From: JBCCFX01 sp039029515
GTDB lineage: Bacteria > Planctomycetota > Phycisphaerae > Phycisphaerales > SM1A02
Direction: 5' to 3'
Length of the DNA stretch: 15,144 nt
NCBI GenBank assembly: GCA_039029515.1
Contig: JBCCFX010000082.1
Location: forward strand, 1-15,144
Below, one piece after another: positions 1 to 6,414 of the stretch. The first letter of the stretch is position 1, and each line of letters begins with the position of its first letter. The translations under genes were made by a program, and so were the position numbers. The notes below the pieces were generated by a model that saw only the letters and a list, made by a program, of their open reading frames with translations, made no database searches and was not told the DNA's origin.

Positions 1-879
1 GCACGCGACACCGCCGGCGACGTCGGCACCGCCATCACCACGCCCACGGAATATGACCGTGCATCCGCCTACGACGTTGCCGCCGCTGCGGCCAAGCGGC
101 TGAGCGAAGCGCTTCGATCGCTTGAGGAATACGGCAAGCTGCATGATCCTGCGGTCGCCAGGCAGATCGAACAGTGTCGGTACGCCGGCTATGAACTGGA
201 ACGCACATTGCTTGATGCGCTTCGGCAGCGACATCCGCACCAATGGACGATCTGTGTGCTGCTGACCGCCGAATTATGCATCCACCACGATTGGCAGGAC
301 GTTGTCGCGGCGAGCCTCGACGCCGGCGCCGATATGGTGCAGTTGCGCGAGAAAGAATTCGATGATGCGGAACTGCTTCGACGCGCACGCTGGCTCGTCG
401 AGGCATGTCGAGGACGCGCCACCGTCATCATCAACGACCGGCCGGACATCGCGGTGCTTGCCGACGCCGATGGCGTGCATGTCGGACAGGGCGATCTCGA
501 CGTCACCGATGCACGCCGGATCGTCGGTCCCGATCGACTCATCGGTGTGAGCACATCATGTCTTGATGATGCGCACGCGGCACAGCGCGATGGCGCAGAC
601 TATTGCGGCGTCGGTCCGATGTTCTCGTCGCAGACGAAATCCAAAGATCACCTTGCAGGCCTTGACTACCTCCACGCCTACACCGCATGGAATGCATTGC
701 CGCATCTTGCGATCAGCGGAATCACACTCGAGACCCTTCCCGCGATCATTGATGCCGGCGGCCGAGGCGTGGCGGTCAGTCAGGCGATTTGTGGTGCGGC
801 GTCGCCGGGCGAAGTCGTGACGACGATGCGCGAGATGCTGAGCGCATCGCACCGCGTCATCGCTGAATCAGAAGCGTGA
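1..879 (+). CDS. thiE: ThiD2-ThiE fusion: HMP-P kinase-like domain plus thiamine-phosphate synthase (5' end outside window)
   Basis: The frame is open from base 1 to the TGA at 877-879, giving 292 visible residues; the true start lies outside the window. Visible residues 1-70 match the ThiD2 domain, with RDTAGDVGT at 2-10 and a KRLSEALRSLEEYGK helix at 32-46. ThiD2 is known as a hydroxymethylpyrimidine-phosphate kinase often fused to ThiE. The remainder is a ThiE TIM barrel that joins HMP-PP to thiazole phosphate to make thiamine phosphate in the cytoplasm. Its motifs are QLREK (114-118), INDRPD (144-149), GVHVGQGDL (158-166), GPMFSSQTK (205-213) and a C-terminal GVAVSQAI phosphate-binding stretch. 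Two motifs are variants: the usual GVSTHT reads GVSTSC (183-187), and the usual TxTK reads SQTK. An internal ATG at 208 would give ThiE alone, but the coding match upstream argues against it. The 3' end overlaps the convergent neighbour by 12 nt. The ThiE call is firm; the kinase role rests on family knowledge. Confidence 0.9.
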   Translation, partial: ARDTAGDVGTAITTPTEYDRASAYDVAAAAAKRLSEALRSLEEYGKLHDPAVARQIEQCRYAGYELERTLLDALRQRHPHQWTICVLLTAELCIHHDWQDVVAASLDAGADMVQLREKEFDDAELLRRARWLVEACRGRATVIINDRPDIAVLADADGVHVGQGDLDVTDARRIVGPDRLIGVSTSCLDDAHAAQRDGADYCGVGPMFSSQTKSKDHLAGLDYLHAYTAWNALPHLAISGITLETLPAIIDAGGRGVAVSQAICGAASPGEVVTTMREMLSASHRVIAESEA

Positions 880-1452
880 TTCTTCGAACTTCGTTTCTTC
901 TTCCGTCGACAACGGTGAAACGCATCGCGATGCGTGGCGCACCGCTTCCATCTGTCCTGCAGGACAAGGAAGCCCCGGTCCGCGCCAGCGATTGCCATCA
1001 TGGACAAACGCAACGTAACCGTAGCCCTGCCGATCATTCGTGTTGTCCGTGATGATCGCGGGGATGAAGCCGAGATGCACGCCGTTGACATCCGCGTTGA
1101 AACACCGGTGTTCGCCGGTGTCCACGTTGTGCATACGCACCGAGTAGCGGTATTGGAAGTCGGCGAGTTGTTTGCTCGCGCCGCGGATGAGTTCGCGACG
1201 TCGTGATTCCTCGAGCGCGCGAATGTCGTCGACCTCGACGAGACTCACGGCCTTCTTCTTCGTGTCGCGCGATGATGACTTCTTCCGCCGCGTCACGGGA
1301 ATCGTGGCGGTCACCCCAGCCAAGGCGCTACCCGCAGCGATCACGACCCATGCGAGCACCGTCGATGATGCGGGCGCAATCAACAGACCAACACCCGCAG
1401 CAACGCTTGCGAGCGACAGGACGAACAACAACATGCGGGTCGGCGAAGTCAT
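868..1452 (-). CDS. Unrecognised membrane protein with two N-terminal TM helices
   Basis: I do not recognise this 194-residue protein. Two hydrophobic segments (about residues 7-25 and 31-49) form a helical hairpin. A strongly basic stretch follows (RRKK at 55-58, KKK at 65-67) and should stay in the cytoplasm. Then comes a charged helix (about 73-100) and a small soluble domain (about 100-180) with aromatic residues and four cysteines (117, 163, 177 plus none in the TM part). That part contains GYGYVAFVHDGNRW followed by PGLPCPAGQ, and may be a small beta domain. I chose the ATG at 1452 because residues upstream in the frame (to 1671) lie inside the antiporter gene and look like out-of-frame translation; a second ATG at 1434 is possible. 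No clear ribosome binding site is visible. It lies 86 nt after the antiporter gene on the same strand and could be read through from it. No function can be assigned. Confidence 0.65.
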   Translation of the reverse strand: MTSPTRMLLFVLSLASVAAGVGLLIAPASSTVLAWVVIAAGSALAGVTATIPVTRRKKSSSRDTKKKAVSLVEVDDIRALEESRRRELIRGASKQLADFQYRYSVRMHNVDTGEHRCFNADVNGVHLGFIPAIITDNTNDRQGYGYVAFVHDGNRWRGPGLPCPAGQMEAVRHASRCVSPLSTEEETKFEESRF

Positions 1453-1538
1453 ATCGATATGCGTCGTGCCCGCAGGGACACGCTCTACTAGCGTAGCGGC
1501 TCGACCGGCGGGAACGAAATCAAATCCTCCGTGGTCGC

Positions 1539-2651
1539 CTAGTGGCCCGTGATGGCCGCTGCACCCTCGCTGACCGGGAGATACCAGAACGCGATACCCA
1601 GAATCACGTACACCGCGAGCAACATCACGCCTTCCATCCAGTGCGATCGCCCATCGTGCGCGATCAGGCACACGACCGAGACCGCGGCGATGACCCCGAC
1701 CACTTCCAGAACCGTGAAATCCAGCCCCATCGGGTGATCACCGATCGCATAGCTCAGGAAGACCAGCAGCGGCGCGACGAACAACGCAATCTGAATGCTC
1801 GACCCGATCGCGATGTTGATCGAGAGGTCCATCTTGTTCTTCATCGCCACCAACACCGCCGTGCTGTGCTCAGCCGCATTGCCCACCACCGCGACCAGCA
1901 CGACGCCGATGAACACCTTGCTCATGCCCCACTGCTCCGCGGTGTGCTCGACCGAGTGGATCATCGCTTCGGCCATCAACGCCACGAAGAGCGTTGCGCC
2001 CACCAGCATGATGATCGCACGCTTCTGACTCCATAGCGGACCATCGTGATGGTCGTGTCCATCCTCTCCCGCGAAGAGATGACTGTGCGTCTTCAAGGAG
2101 AACACAAGGCTCAGCGCATACGTCGCAAACAACACGATCGCAATCGCCAGGTTCATGTGTTCGAATGGCACCGCCTCAATGTCGCCGGCGAACTGGACGA
2201 ACAAGGCCGGCAGCACCAGCGCGATCGCCGAGATCGCAAGCAGTGTCGAGCCGACACCCGCCGCGGTCTCGTTGAACGATTGCTTGCGGAACTTCAGCCC
2301 GCCAAGCAGCAGGCTCAGCCCGAGCACAAGCAGGATGTTGCCGATGATCGAACCCGCGACCGATGCCTTGACGATTTCGTACTGTGATCGAGACAACGCC
2401 ATGACGGCGATGATGAGTTCGGCAGCGTTCCCGAAACTCGCGTTCATCAGGCCGCCGATGCCCGGTCCGTAATGCCCCGCGAGATGCTCCGTCGCCTTGC
2501 CCATCAAACCCGCGAGCGGAATGATCGCGAGACATGCGACGACGAAGATCGCCGTATCCGGCACATCAATGACCCATTGGCACAACATCGTGACCGGAAC
2601 AAAGAACAGCAGAACGTCCAGTGGCGTGGGCTTGTAGCCGGCAATCGTCAT
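1539..2651 (-). CDS. cax: Calcium/proton antiporter, CaCA superfamily (CAX/ChaA-like)
   Basis: An inner-membrane antiporter of 370 residues, expected to export Ca2+ (or another cation) in exchange for protons. The diagnostic pair of alpha repeats is present: ASFGNAAELIIA at 71-82 and VGNAAEHSTA at 256-265, each with the GNAAE signature whose glutamate (78, 261) binds the ion. About ten hydrophobic segments surround them. Between the two halves lies a loop rich in histidine and acid (HSHLF, then GEDGHDHHDG, about 189-204), as is common in this family and probably metal-binding. The start at 2651 is well supported by GGAGGT six nt upstream. The open frame extends further upstream to 2810, but only through repeat DNA. 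The length fits the family. The gene diverges from the MBL hydrolase. A TACATT hexamer at 2677-2682 (minus) could be its -10, but no -35 is visible. The exact cation specificity cannot be read from sequence. Confidence 0.92.
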   Translation of the reverse strand: MTIAGYKPTPLDVLLFFVPVTMLCQWVIDVPDTAIFVVACLAIIPLAGLMGKATEHLAGHYGPGIGGLMNASFGNAAELIIAVMALSRSQYEIVKASVAGSIIGNILLVLGLSLLLGGLKFRKQSFNETAAGVGSTLLAISAIALVLPALFVQFAGDIEAVPFEHMNLAIAIVLFATYALSLVFSLKTHSHLFAGEDGHDHHDGPLWSQKRAIIMLVGATLFVALMAEAMIHSVEHTAEQWGMSKVFIGVVLVAVVGNAAEHSTAVLVAMKNKMDLSINIAIGSSIQIALFVAPLLVFLSYAIGDHPMGLDFTVLEVVGVIAAVSVVCLIAHDGRSHWMEGVMLLAVYVILGIAFWYLPVSEGAAAITGH

Positions 2652-2657
2652 GGCATG

Positions 2658-2663
2658 ACCTCC
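2658..2663 (-). promoter_or_regulatory. Ribosome binding site of the antiporter gene
   Basis: GGAGGT on the minus strand, separated from the ATG at 2651 by six nucleotides. It is one of the strongest Shine-Dalgarno matches in the window. It fixes the antiporter start and rules out the longer frame that would translate the heptamer repeats. Confidence 0.8.
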
Positions 2664-2693
2664 ACAATGCAGGCTCAATGTAGCGAGTTGGAA

Positions 2694-2749
2694 AGGGCAG
2701 AAGGCAGGCGGCAGGAGGCAAAGGCCAGAAGGCAGATGGCAGATGGCAG
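2694..2749. repeat. Heptamer tandem array A, consensus (A/G)NGGCAG, 8 units
   Basis: Eight consecutive 7-nt units in strict phase, most ending GGCAG. Unit four ends GGCAA and unit five reads AGGCCAG. Degenerate units continue to about 2763. The array lies 42 nt upstream of the antiporter start, in the divergent gap. On the minus strand the unit reads CTGCCNT; its spurious translation gives LPPAFC-type peptide, which I know from memory as a common false protein in databases. Confidence 0.9.
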
Positions 2750-2814
2750 CAGAGGAGATGGGAGAATTGAGCCTTGAGGTTGAAGAACAGTGACCCCGAA
2801 TCCTCCTCACGCCA

Positions 2815-2919
2815 CGCTCGACGTCCTACGCTCTACTCTCCACGCTCGACTCTCGACGCTCGACGCTCCACTCTCGACTCTCGACTCTCGACTCTCGACG
2901 CTCTACGCTCGACCCTCCA
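2815..2919. repeat. Heptamer tandem array B, consensus C(G/T)CTC(G/C/T)A, 15 units
   Basis: Fifteen 7-nt units in unbroken phase over 105 bases. CTCTCGA and CGCTCGA are the commonest versions, and four consecutive CTCTCGA copies occupy 2871-2898. The last base of the last unit is the A of the ATG start codon of the next gene (2919). Translated in the downstream frame the array gives a false STLDxRLSTLD repeat. The base composition and period are unlike coding DNA of the neighbours. Confidence 0.93.
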
Positions 2920-3803
2920 TGCTCACCGACGTCCATGCTCTGATTCTCGGCTCCGGCACCTCCGCAGGTGTGCCGGTGATCGGGTGCTCGTGTGACGTCT
3001 GCACGTCCGATGACCCGCGCGATGCCCGGCTGCGCACATCCATGGCACTGCGGTTCACGGATTCAACTGGTTCGCCGCGCGTGATCCTGATCGATACATC
3101 GCCCGACCTTCGCCAACAGGCGCTGACGCACGACATCACACGCTGCGATGGCATTCTCTATACGCACAATCATGTTGATCACACGTTCGGCCTCGATGAG
3201 GTACGGCGCTTCAACGTCGTGATGAATCAGGCGATCGATGTGTACGCAGAACCACACACGATGGAACACCTGTTCCGTGTGTACCGCCATATCTTCGAAC
3301 AGGAAAAGAACGTCAATGCATCGTTCGTGGCGACGCTGCTGCCACAGCCGCTCGACGTCGGCACGCCGGTGGACCTGTTCGGCGTGCGCTGTCTGCCGAT
3401 TCGCTTTCACCACGGTCGATTGCCGATCGTGGGATTTCGGATCGAGGCCATCAACGCGGATGGCACGGTGTGTGACGAGCAGCCTGGACCGTTCCCCTTG
3501 GCGTATTGCACGGACGTCTCTTCTGTGCCGCCGGAGACGTGGCCTGCGCTGGCGGGAGTTCGTGTGTTGGTGTTGGACATGCTTCGGCACCGGCATCACC
3601 CGACGCATCTGAATCTCGATCAGGCGGTGGAGATTGCCGAGCGGGTTGGGGCGGAGCAGACCTGGTTCATCCATATGACCCACGACATCCATCACGCGAC
3701 GACGCAGGCGAGCCTGCCTGCGGGCATGGCGCTCGCCTACGACGGGTTGGAGATTCGCGATTCGAGCGGCCCTGCGGCCCCCGTGAAGGCGGATTCGGTC
3801 TGA
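2919..3803 (+). CDS. PhnP-like metallo-beta-lactamase-fold metal hydrolase
   Basis: A 294-residue cytoplasmic hydrolase of the metallo-beta-lactamase fold, closest by motif to the PhnP group (phosphodiesterases related to RNase Z). The N-terminus GSGTSAGVPVIGCSCDVC (11-28) carries Cys23, Cys25 and Cys28, which in PhnP-type proteins bind a structural zinc. The two-metal site is visible: THNHVDH (82-88), His164, Asp199 in YCTD and His252 in FIHMTHD, with His230 as a possible extra ligand. Family members cleave cyclic or phosphodiester bonds; the substrate here cannot be told, and no C-P lyase genes are nearby. The ATG at 2919 is chosen because domain homology starts directly after it. No Shine-Dalgarno sequence precedes it, since a heptamer array runs right up to the start. 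The frame stays open upstream from a GTG at 2790, but only through repeats. atpG follows 154 nt downstream on the same strand. Confidence 0.88.
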   Translation: MLTDVHALILGSGTSAGVPVIGCSCDVCTSDDPRDARLRTSMALRFTDSTGSPRVILIDTSPDLRQQALTHDITRCDGILYTHNHVDHTFGLDEVRRFNVVMNQAIDVYAEPHTMEHLFRVYRHIFEQEKNVNASFVATLLPQPLDVGTPVDLFGVRCLPIRFHHGRLPIVGFRIEAINADGTVCDEQPGPFPLAYCTDVSSVPPETWPALAGVRVLVLDMLRHRHHPTHLNLDQAVEIAERVGAEQTWFIHMTHDIHHATTQASLPAGMALAYDGLEIRDSSGPAAPVKADSV

Positions 3804-3871
3804 CCCTCGACGGTCTGCGGCGCTGCGGGACGCTGGTCACGACGCTCTTTTGCCGAGACTCCGCCCGGGCG

Positions 3872-3901
3872 TTGGAGGCGAACGCTCAACCTCGCTACAC
3901 T
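3872..3901 (+). promoter_or_regulatory. Candidate sigma-70-type promoter for atpG
   Basis: TTGGAG (3872-3877) and TACACT (3896-3901) are separated by 18 nt in the 154-nt gap before atpG. This would give a leader of about 50 nt with the Shine-Dalgarno GGAGAGG at 3942-3948. The hexamers are imperfect, so this is a candidate only. Confidence 0.4.
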
Positions 3902-3957
3902 GTGACGTTTCTCACAATCCTCAGGTCCCCGAATTCGGTACGGAGAGGTCGGTCCCC

Positions 3958-4830
3958 ATGGCAACGCTGCGAGAGCTGAAGAAGCGAATGGGTGCGGTGA
4001 AGACGATCGAACGCATCACCAAGACGATGCAGATGATCGCGACCGCGAAGTTCACCGCCGCGCTCCAACGCGCGAAGGCGACCAAGCCGTACACCGAGAA
4101 GATCCGCACGCTGGTCGGCGAGGTGAGCGCTGCCGCTGGCGATGTGTCCAACCCGCTGATCGATGGACCAGCCGAAACGAAGAACCGTGAACTGCTGCTC
4201 GTTATCAGTTCTGACCGCGGCATGTGTGGCGCGTACAACGCCAACGTCCTTCGCGTCGCGAACAACGCGCTCAAGGATGCGGCAGGCGTCAACTCGAAGG
4301 TGCAGCTTGAAGTGTCGGGCAAGAAAGGCCTCGGGTTCTTCCGATTCCAGAAGACGCACGTCGATGAGCAGTACCTGATCGGCGACAAGCCGAAGTACGA
4401 AGACGTCGAAGCGATTGCGAGCAAGTACATCAGCGCGTTCGAAGCGGGCGAATACGACCGCATTCGCGTGGCCTACATGCGCTTCATCAGCAACGCGCGT
4501 CAGGTGCCTGAGGTCATGACGCTTCTGCCGCTCAATCCCGACGTCGATGCCGATGCGCAGGCGGGCGCTGGTGCGAACTATGAGTTCAGCCCGTCGAGCG
4601 GCGCATTGCTGGAAGACCTGCTGCCGCTGTCGGTCAAGACCGCACTGTTCCAGGCGTTCAACGATGCGGTGGTCAGCGAGCAGATCATGAAGATGATCGC
4701 GATGAAGGCGGCGACCGAGAACAGTAAGGAACTCGGCCGGGACCTGAAGCGCAGCTTCAACCGCATGCGTCAGAGCAAGATCACCACGGAGCTGACGGAA
4801 ATCGTCGGCGGTGCCGCGGCACTCGAGTAG
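3958..4830 (+). CDS. atpG: F0F1 ATP synthase gamma subunit
   Basis: The central rotor shaft of the F1 sector, which couples proton flow through F0 to ATP synthesis at the membrane. Its 290 residues are the usual family length. The N-terminal coiled-coil helix is complete (RELKKRMGAVKTIERITKTM, about 5-24). The Rossmann-like middle domain carries LLLVISSDRGMCGAYN (79-94). The C-terminal helix ends in the family signature ITTELTEIVGGAAAL (275-289). The ATG at 3958 begins the conserved MATLRELKKR and has GGAGAGG nine nt upstream; the open frame back to 3850 has no homology. No key residue seems missing. The context is odd: an MBL hydrolase lies upstream and a convergent TPR gene begins its stop codon on the very next base, so atpA, atpD and atpC are not adjacent, unlike the usual atp operon. 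Confidence 0.97.
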   Translation: MATLRELKKRMGAVKTIERITKTMQMIATAKFTAALQRAKATKPYTEKIRTLVGEVSAAAGDVSNPLIDGPAETKNRELLLVISSDRGMCGAYNANVLRVANNALKDAAGVNSKVQLEVSGKKGLGFFRFQKTHVDEQYLIGDKPKYEDVEAIASKYISAFEAGEYDRIRVAYMRFISNARQVPEVMTLLPLNPDVDADAQAGAGANYEFSPSSGALLEDLLPLSVKTALFQAFNDAVVSEQIMKMIAMKAATENSKELGRDLKRSFNRMRQSKITTELTEIVGGAAALE

Positions 4831-6414
4831 TCAGCCGTCTGAGTCTTTCGGTGTCTCGTCGATCTCGTTCGCGGGATCGGTCTCTGTTGGTTTGGGCCGA
4901 TCGAGGCCCATGGCGCCGTACAGCGCGAGCACAGCAGGATTGTTCGGCTCAATCGCCAGGATCAATTCGCACATCGCTAGGAACTCGTCCTGTCGCTGGT
5001 TCAACTGGAACTGGCGGATCTGTCGCAGCATGCGGTCGATTTCCATCCGCTTCTGCTCGTCGCTGCCGCCTTCGACCAGTGCAATCGTCAGCTGACGCCA
5101 GCTCTCCAGATCGTTCGGCTGTTGCGCCGTGGCTTCGATCGCCACGGGAATCGCCTGCTCAAACTTCTTCTGGTCGTTGAGCGACCGAACAAGGTTGGCC
5201 TTGGCGCGGTACATCGAGGGATCACGATCCAGCGCTGCGCGGAACGATGCCTCGGCATCGGCAAATCGACTCGCCATCGCATACGCGGTACCGAGATTCA
5301 GATGCACGTTGGCCCGTGAGTCCGACAGTTCACGCGCACGTTCGAGACACGCGATCGCCGGCTCCGCGGCACCGCGACGTGCGAGTTCCGAGCCGAGACG
5401 CACGATCGTTGCGCTGTGTTTCGGCGTGCCGCTGAGAATCTCGGGCAGCAATGGAATGAGCTCGTTCGGCTCATCAAGCAACACATACAGCAGGCCGAGT
5501 TCGGAGACGACATCAGCATCGTCCGGATACAGCTCGTACGTCTTGCGCAGCAGGATTTCCGCCCACGCGAAATCGCCCTTGTTTCGCGCCTGATTGCCCT
5601 CGCGCAGAAGCCACGTTGAACTCGTCGAGAACTCGCTCAGGCGATCGATGCGATGATCGACCGGCGGCGTGAACGGCGGTAACGTGTCGGCCGTTGCGTA
5701 CGACGCCGTCGCGCGTAGCTCATCGTTCATCGCTTCAGCCGCGCGACCGAGCATGCGATATGCCGGGCCAAACAACTGCGTGGTTGCGATGGTCGGCAGC
5801 AGTGTCTCGACGACCGCGTCGTATCGTGCCTGATCGAACAGAATGCGAGCCTCGCCCAGCCGGATGTAGTGTTCGAGATCATGAATCGCAGGTCGCGGCG
5901 GATTATTCGGTGCGACGTCAAGATGTATGCGTGCGGTTGCGTACGCACGCTGCGCATCCTCAAACCGGCGGGCATTGAAGTACGACTCGCCCAGCTTGTA
6001 CCACGCCAGCGGATCGTTGGAACGCTTCTCGACGTATTGTTCGAGTGCGGATCGCGCTGCCGCAGAGTCGCCGAGTTCATCGTGAATCAAAGCGATCAGA
6101 TAGTGCCATCGCGCTTCGCCATCACGCTCGATGAGTTCGGCGTACACATCAAGCGCCGCACGCGGCATCGCGTTGGCGTGATACGCGCGAGCGAGCCGTT
6201 CCAGCGTCAGGACATCGGTCGGCTGCTGCGTGTGTGCTTCGTACGCAGACTCGATCACCGTGCGCACGGGCTTCGACAACGTGCGATGCTCAGGTGCATT
6301 CAGCATCGGAAGGTTGGAGCGAACGAACGTTGTCGCGCCGAACCATGCCGCTGATGCGACGATGACTGCGCCACCAATGCCGAGCATCGACTGCATGCCT
6401 TTGCCTTCAGCCAT
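4831..6414 (-). CDS. Membrane-anchored TPR-repeat protein
   Basis: A 527-residue protein with one N-terminal hydrophobic segment (about residues 11-29), probably an uncleaved anchor leaving the bulk in the periplasm. At least seven or eight tetratricopeptide units follow. Clear ones lie around 67-100, 101-134, 135-168, 335-367, 368-401 (HLNLGTAYAMASRFADAEAS at its start) and 402-435. The block 270-334 holds weaker ones. The tail (about 500-527) is acidic and rich in Pro and Thr and looks disordered. TPR arrays bind other proteins; no catalytic motif is present. The start at 6414 is supported by GGAG seven nt upstream and by an 8-nt overlap (ATGGCTGA) with the stop of the FG-GAP gene, which suggests translational coupling. 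The partner may be that FG-GAP protein, as the two protein types are often neighbours in planctomycetes. The 3' end abuts atpG with no gap. The exact role is unknown. Confidence 0.87.
   Translation of the reverse strand: MAEGKGMQSMLGIGGAVIVASAAWFGATTFVRSNLPMLNAPEHRTLSKPVRTVIESAYEAHTQQPTDVLTLERLARAYHANAMPRAALDVYAELIERDGEARWHYLIALIHDELGDSAAARSALEQYVEKRSNDPLAWYKLGESYFNARRFEDAQRAYATARIHLDVAPNNPPRPAIHDLEHYIRLGEARILFDQARYDAVVETLLPTIATTQLFGPAYRMLGRAAEAMNDELRATASYATADTLPPFTPPVDHRIDRLSEFSTSSTWLLREGNQARNKGDFAWAEILLRKTYELYPDDADVVSELGLLYVLLDEPNELIPLLPEILSGTPKHSATIVRLGSELARRGAAEPAIACLERARELSDSRANVHLNLGTAYAMASRFADAEASFRAALDRDPSMYRAKANLVRSLNDQKKFEQAIPVAIEATAQQPNDLESWRQLTIALVEGGSDEQKRMEIDRMLRQIRQFQLNQRQDEFLAMCELILAIEPNNPAVLALYGAMGLDRPKPTETDPANEIDETPKDSDG

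Noticed and set aside
1450..1461. Perfect 12-bp palindrome CATATCGATATG over the start of the 868-1452 gene
   Set aside because: A few 12-bp palindromes are expected by chance in 15 kb, and no second copy or promoter element supports an operator.
1542..2036. Antisense open frame within the antiporter gene
   Set aside because: The sense frame has TM segments and both GNAAE motifs; the antisense product is a low-complexity Arg/His/Asp sequence.
2652..2810. N-terminal extension of the antiporter frame (about 53 residues upstream of 2651)
   Set aside because: It translates heptamer repeat DNA (LPPAFC-like peptide), and the ATG at 2651 has a strong Shine-Dalgarno and begins the homology.
2790..2918. 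GTG-started extension of the MBL hydrolase frame
   Set aside because: The extra residues are a STLD-type translation of the CKCTCGA array with no domain content; the family begins at the ATG at 2919.
2815..2919. CRISPR-like array
   Set aside because: The 7-nt units abut with no spacers, and no cas gene is present.
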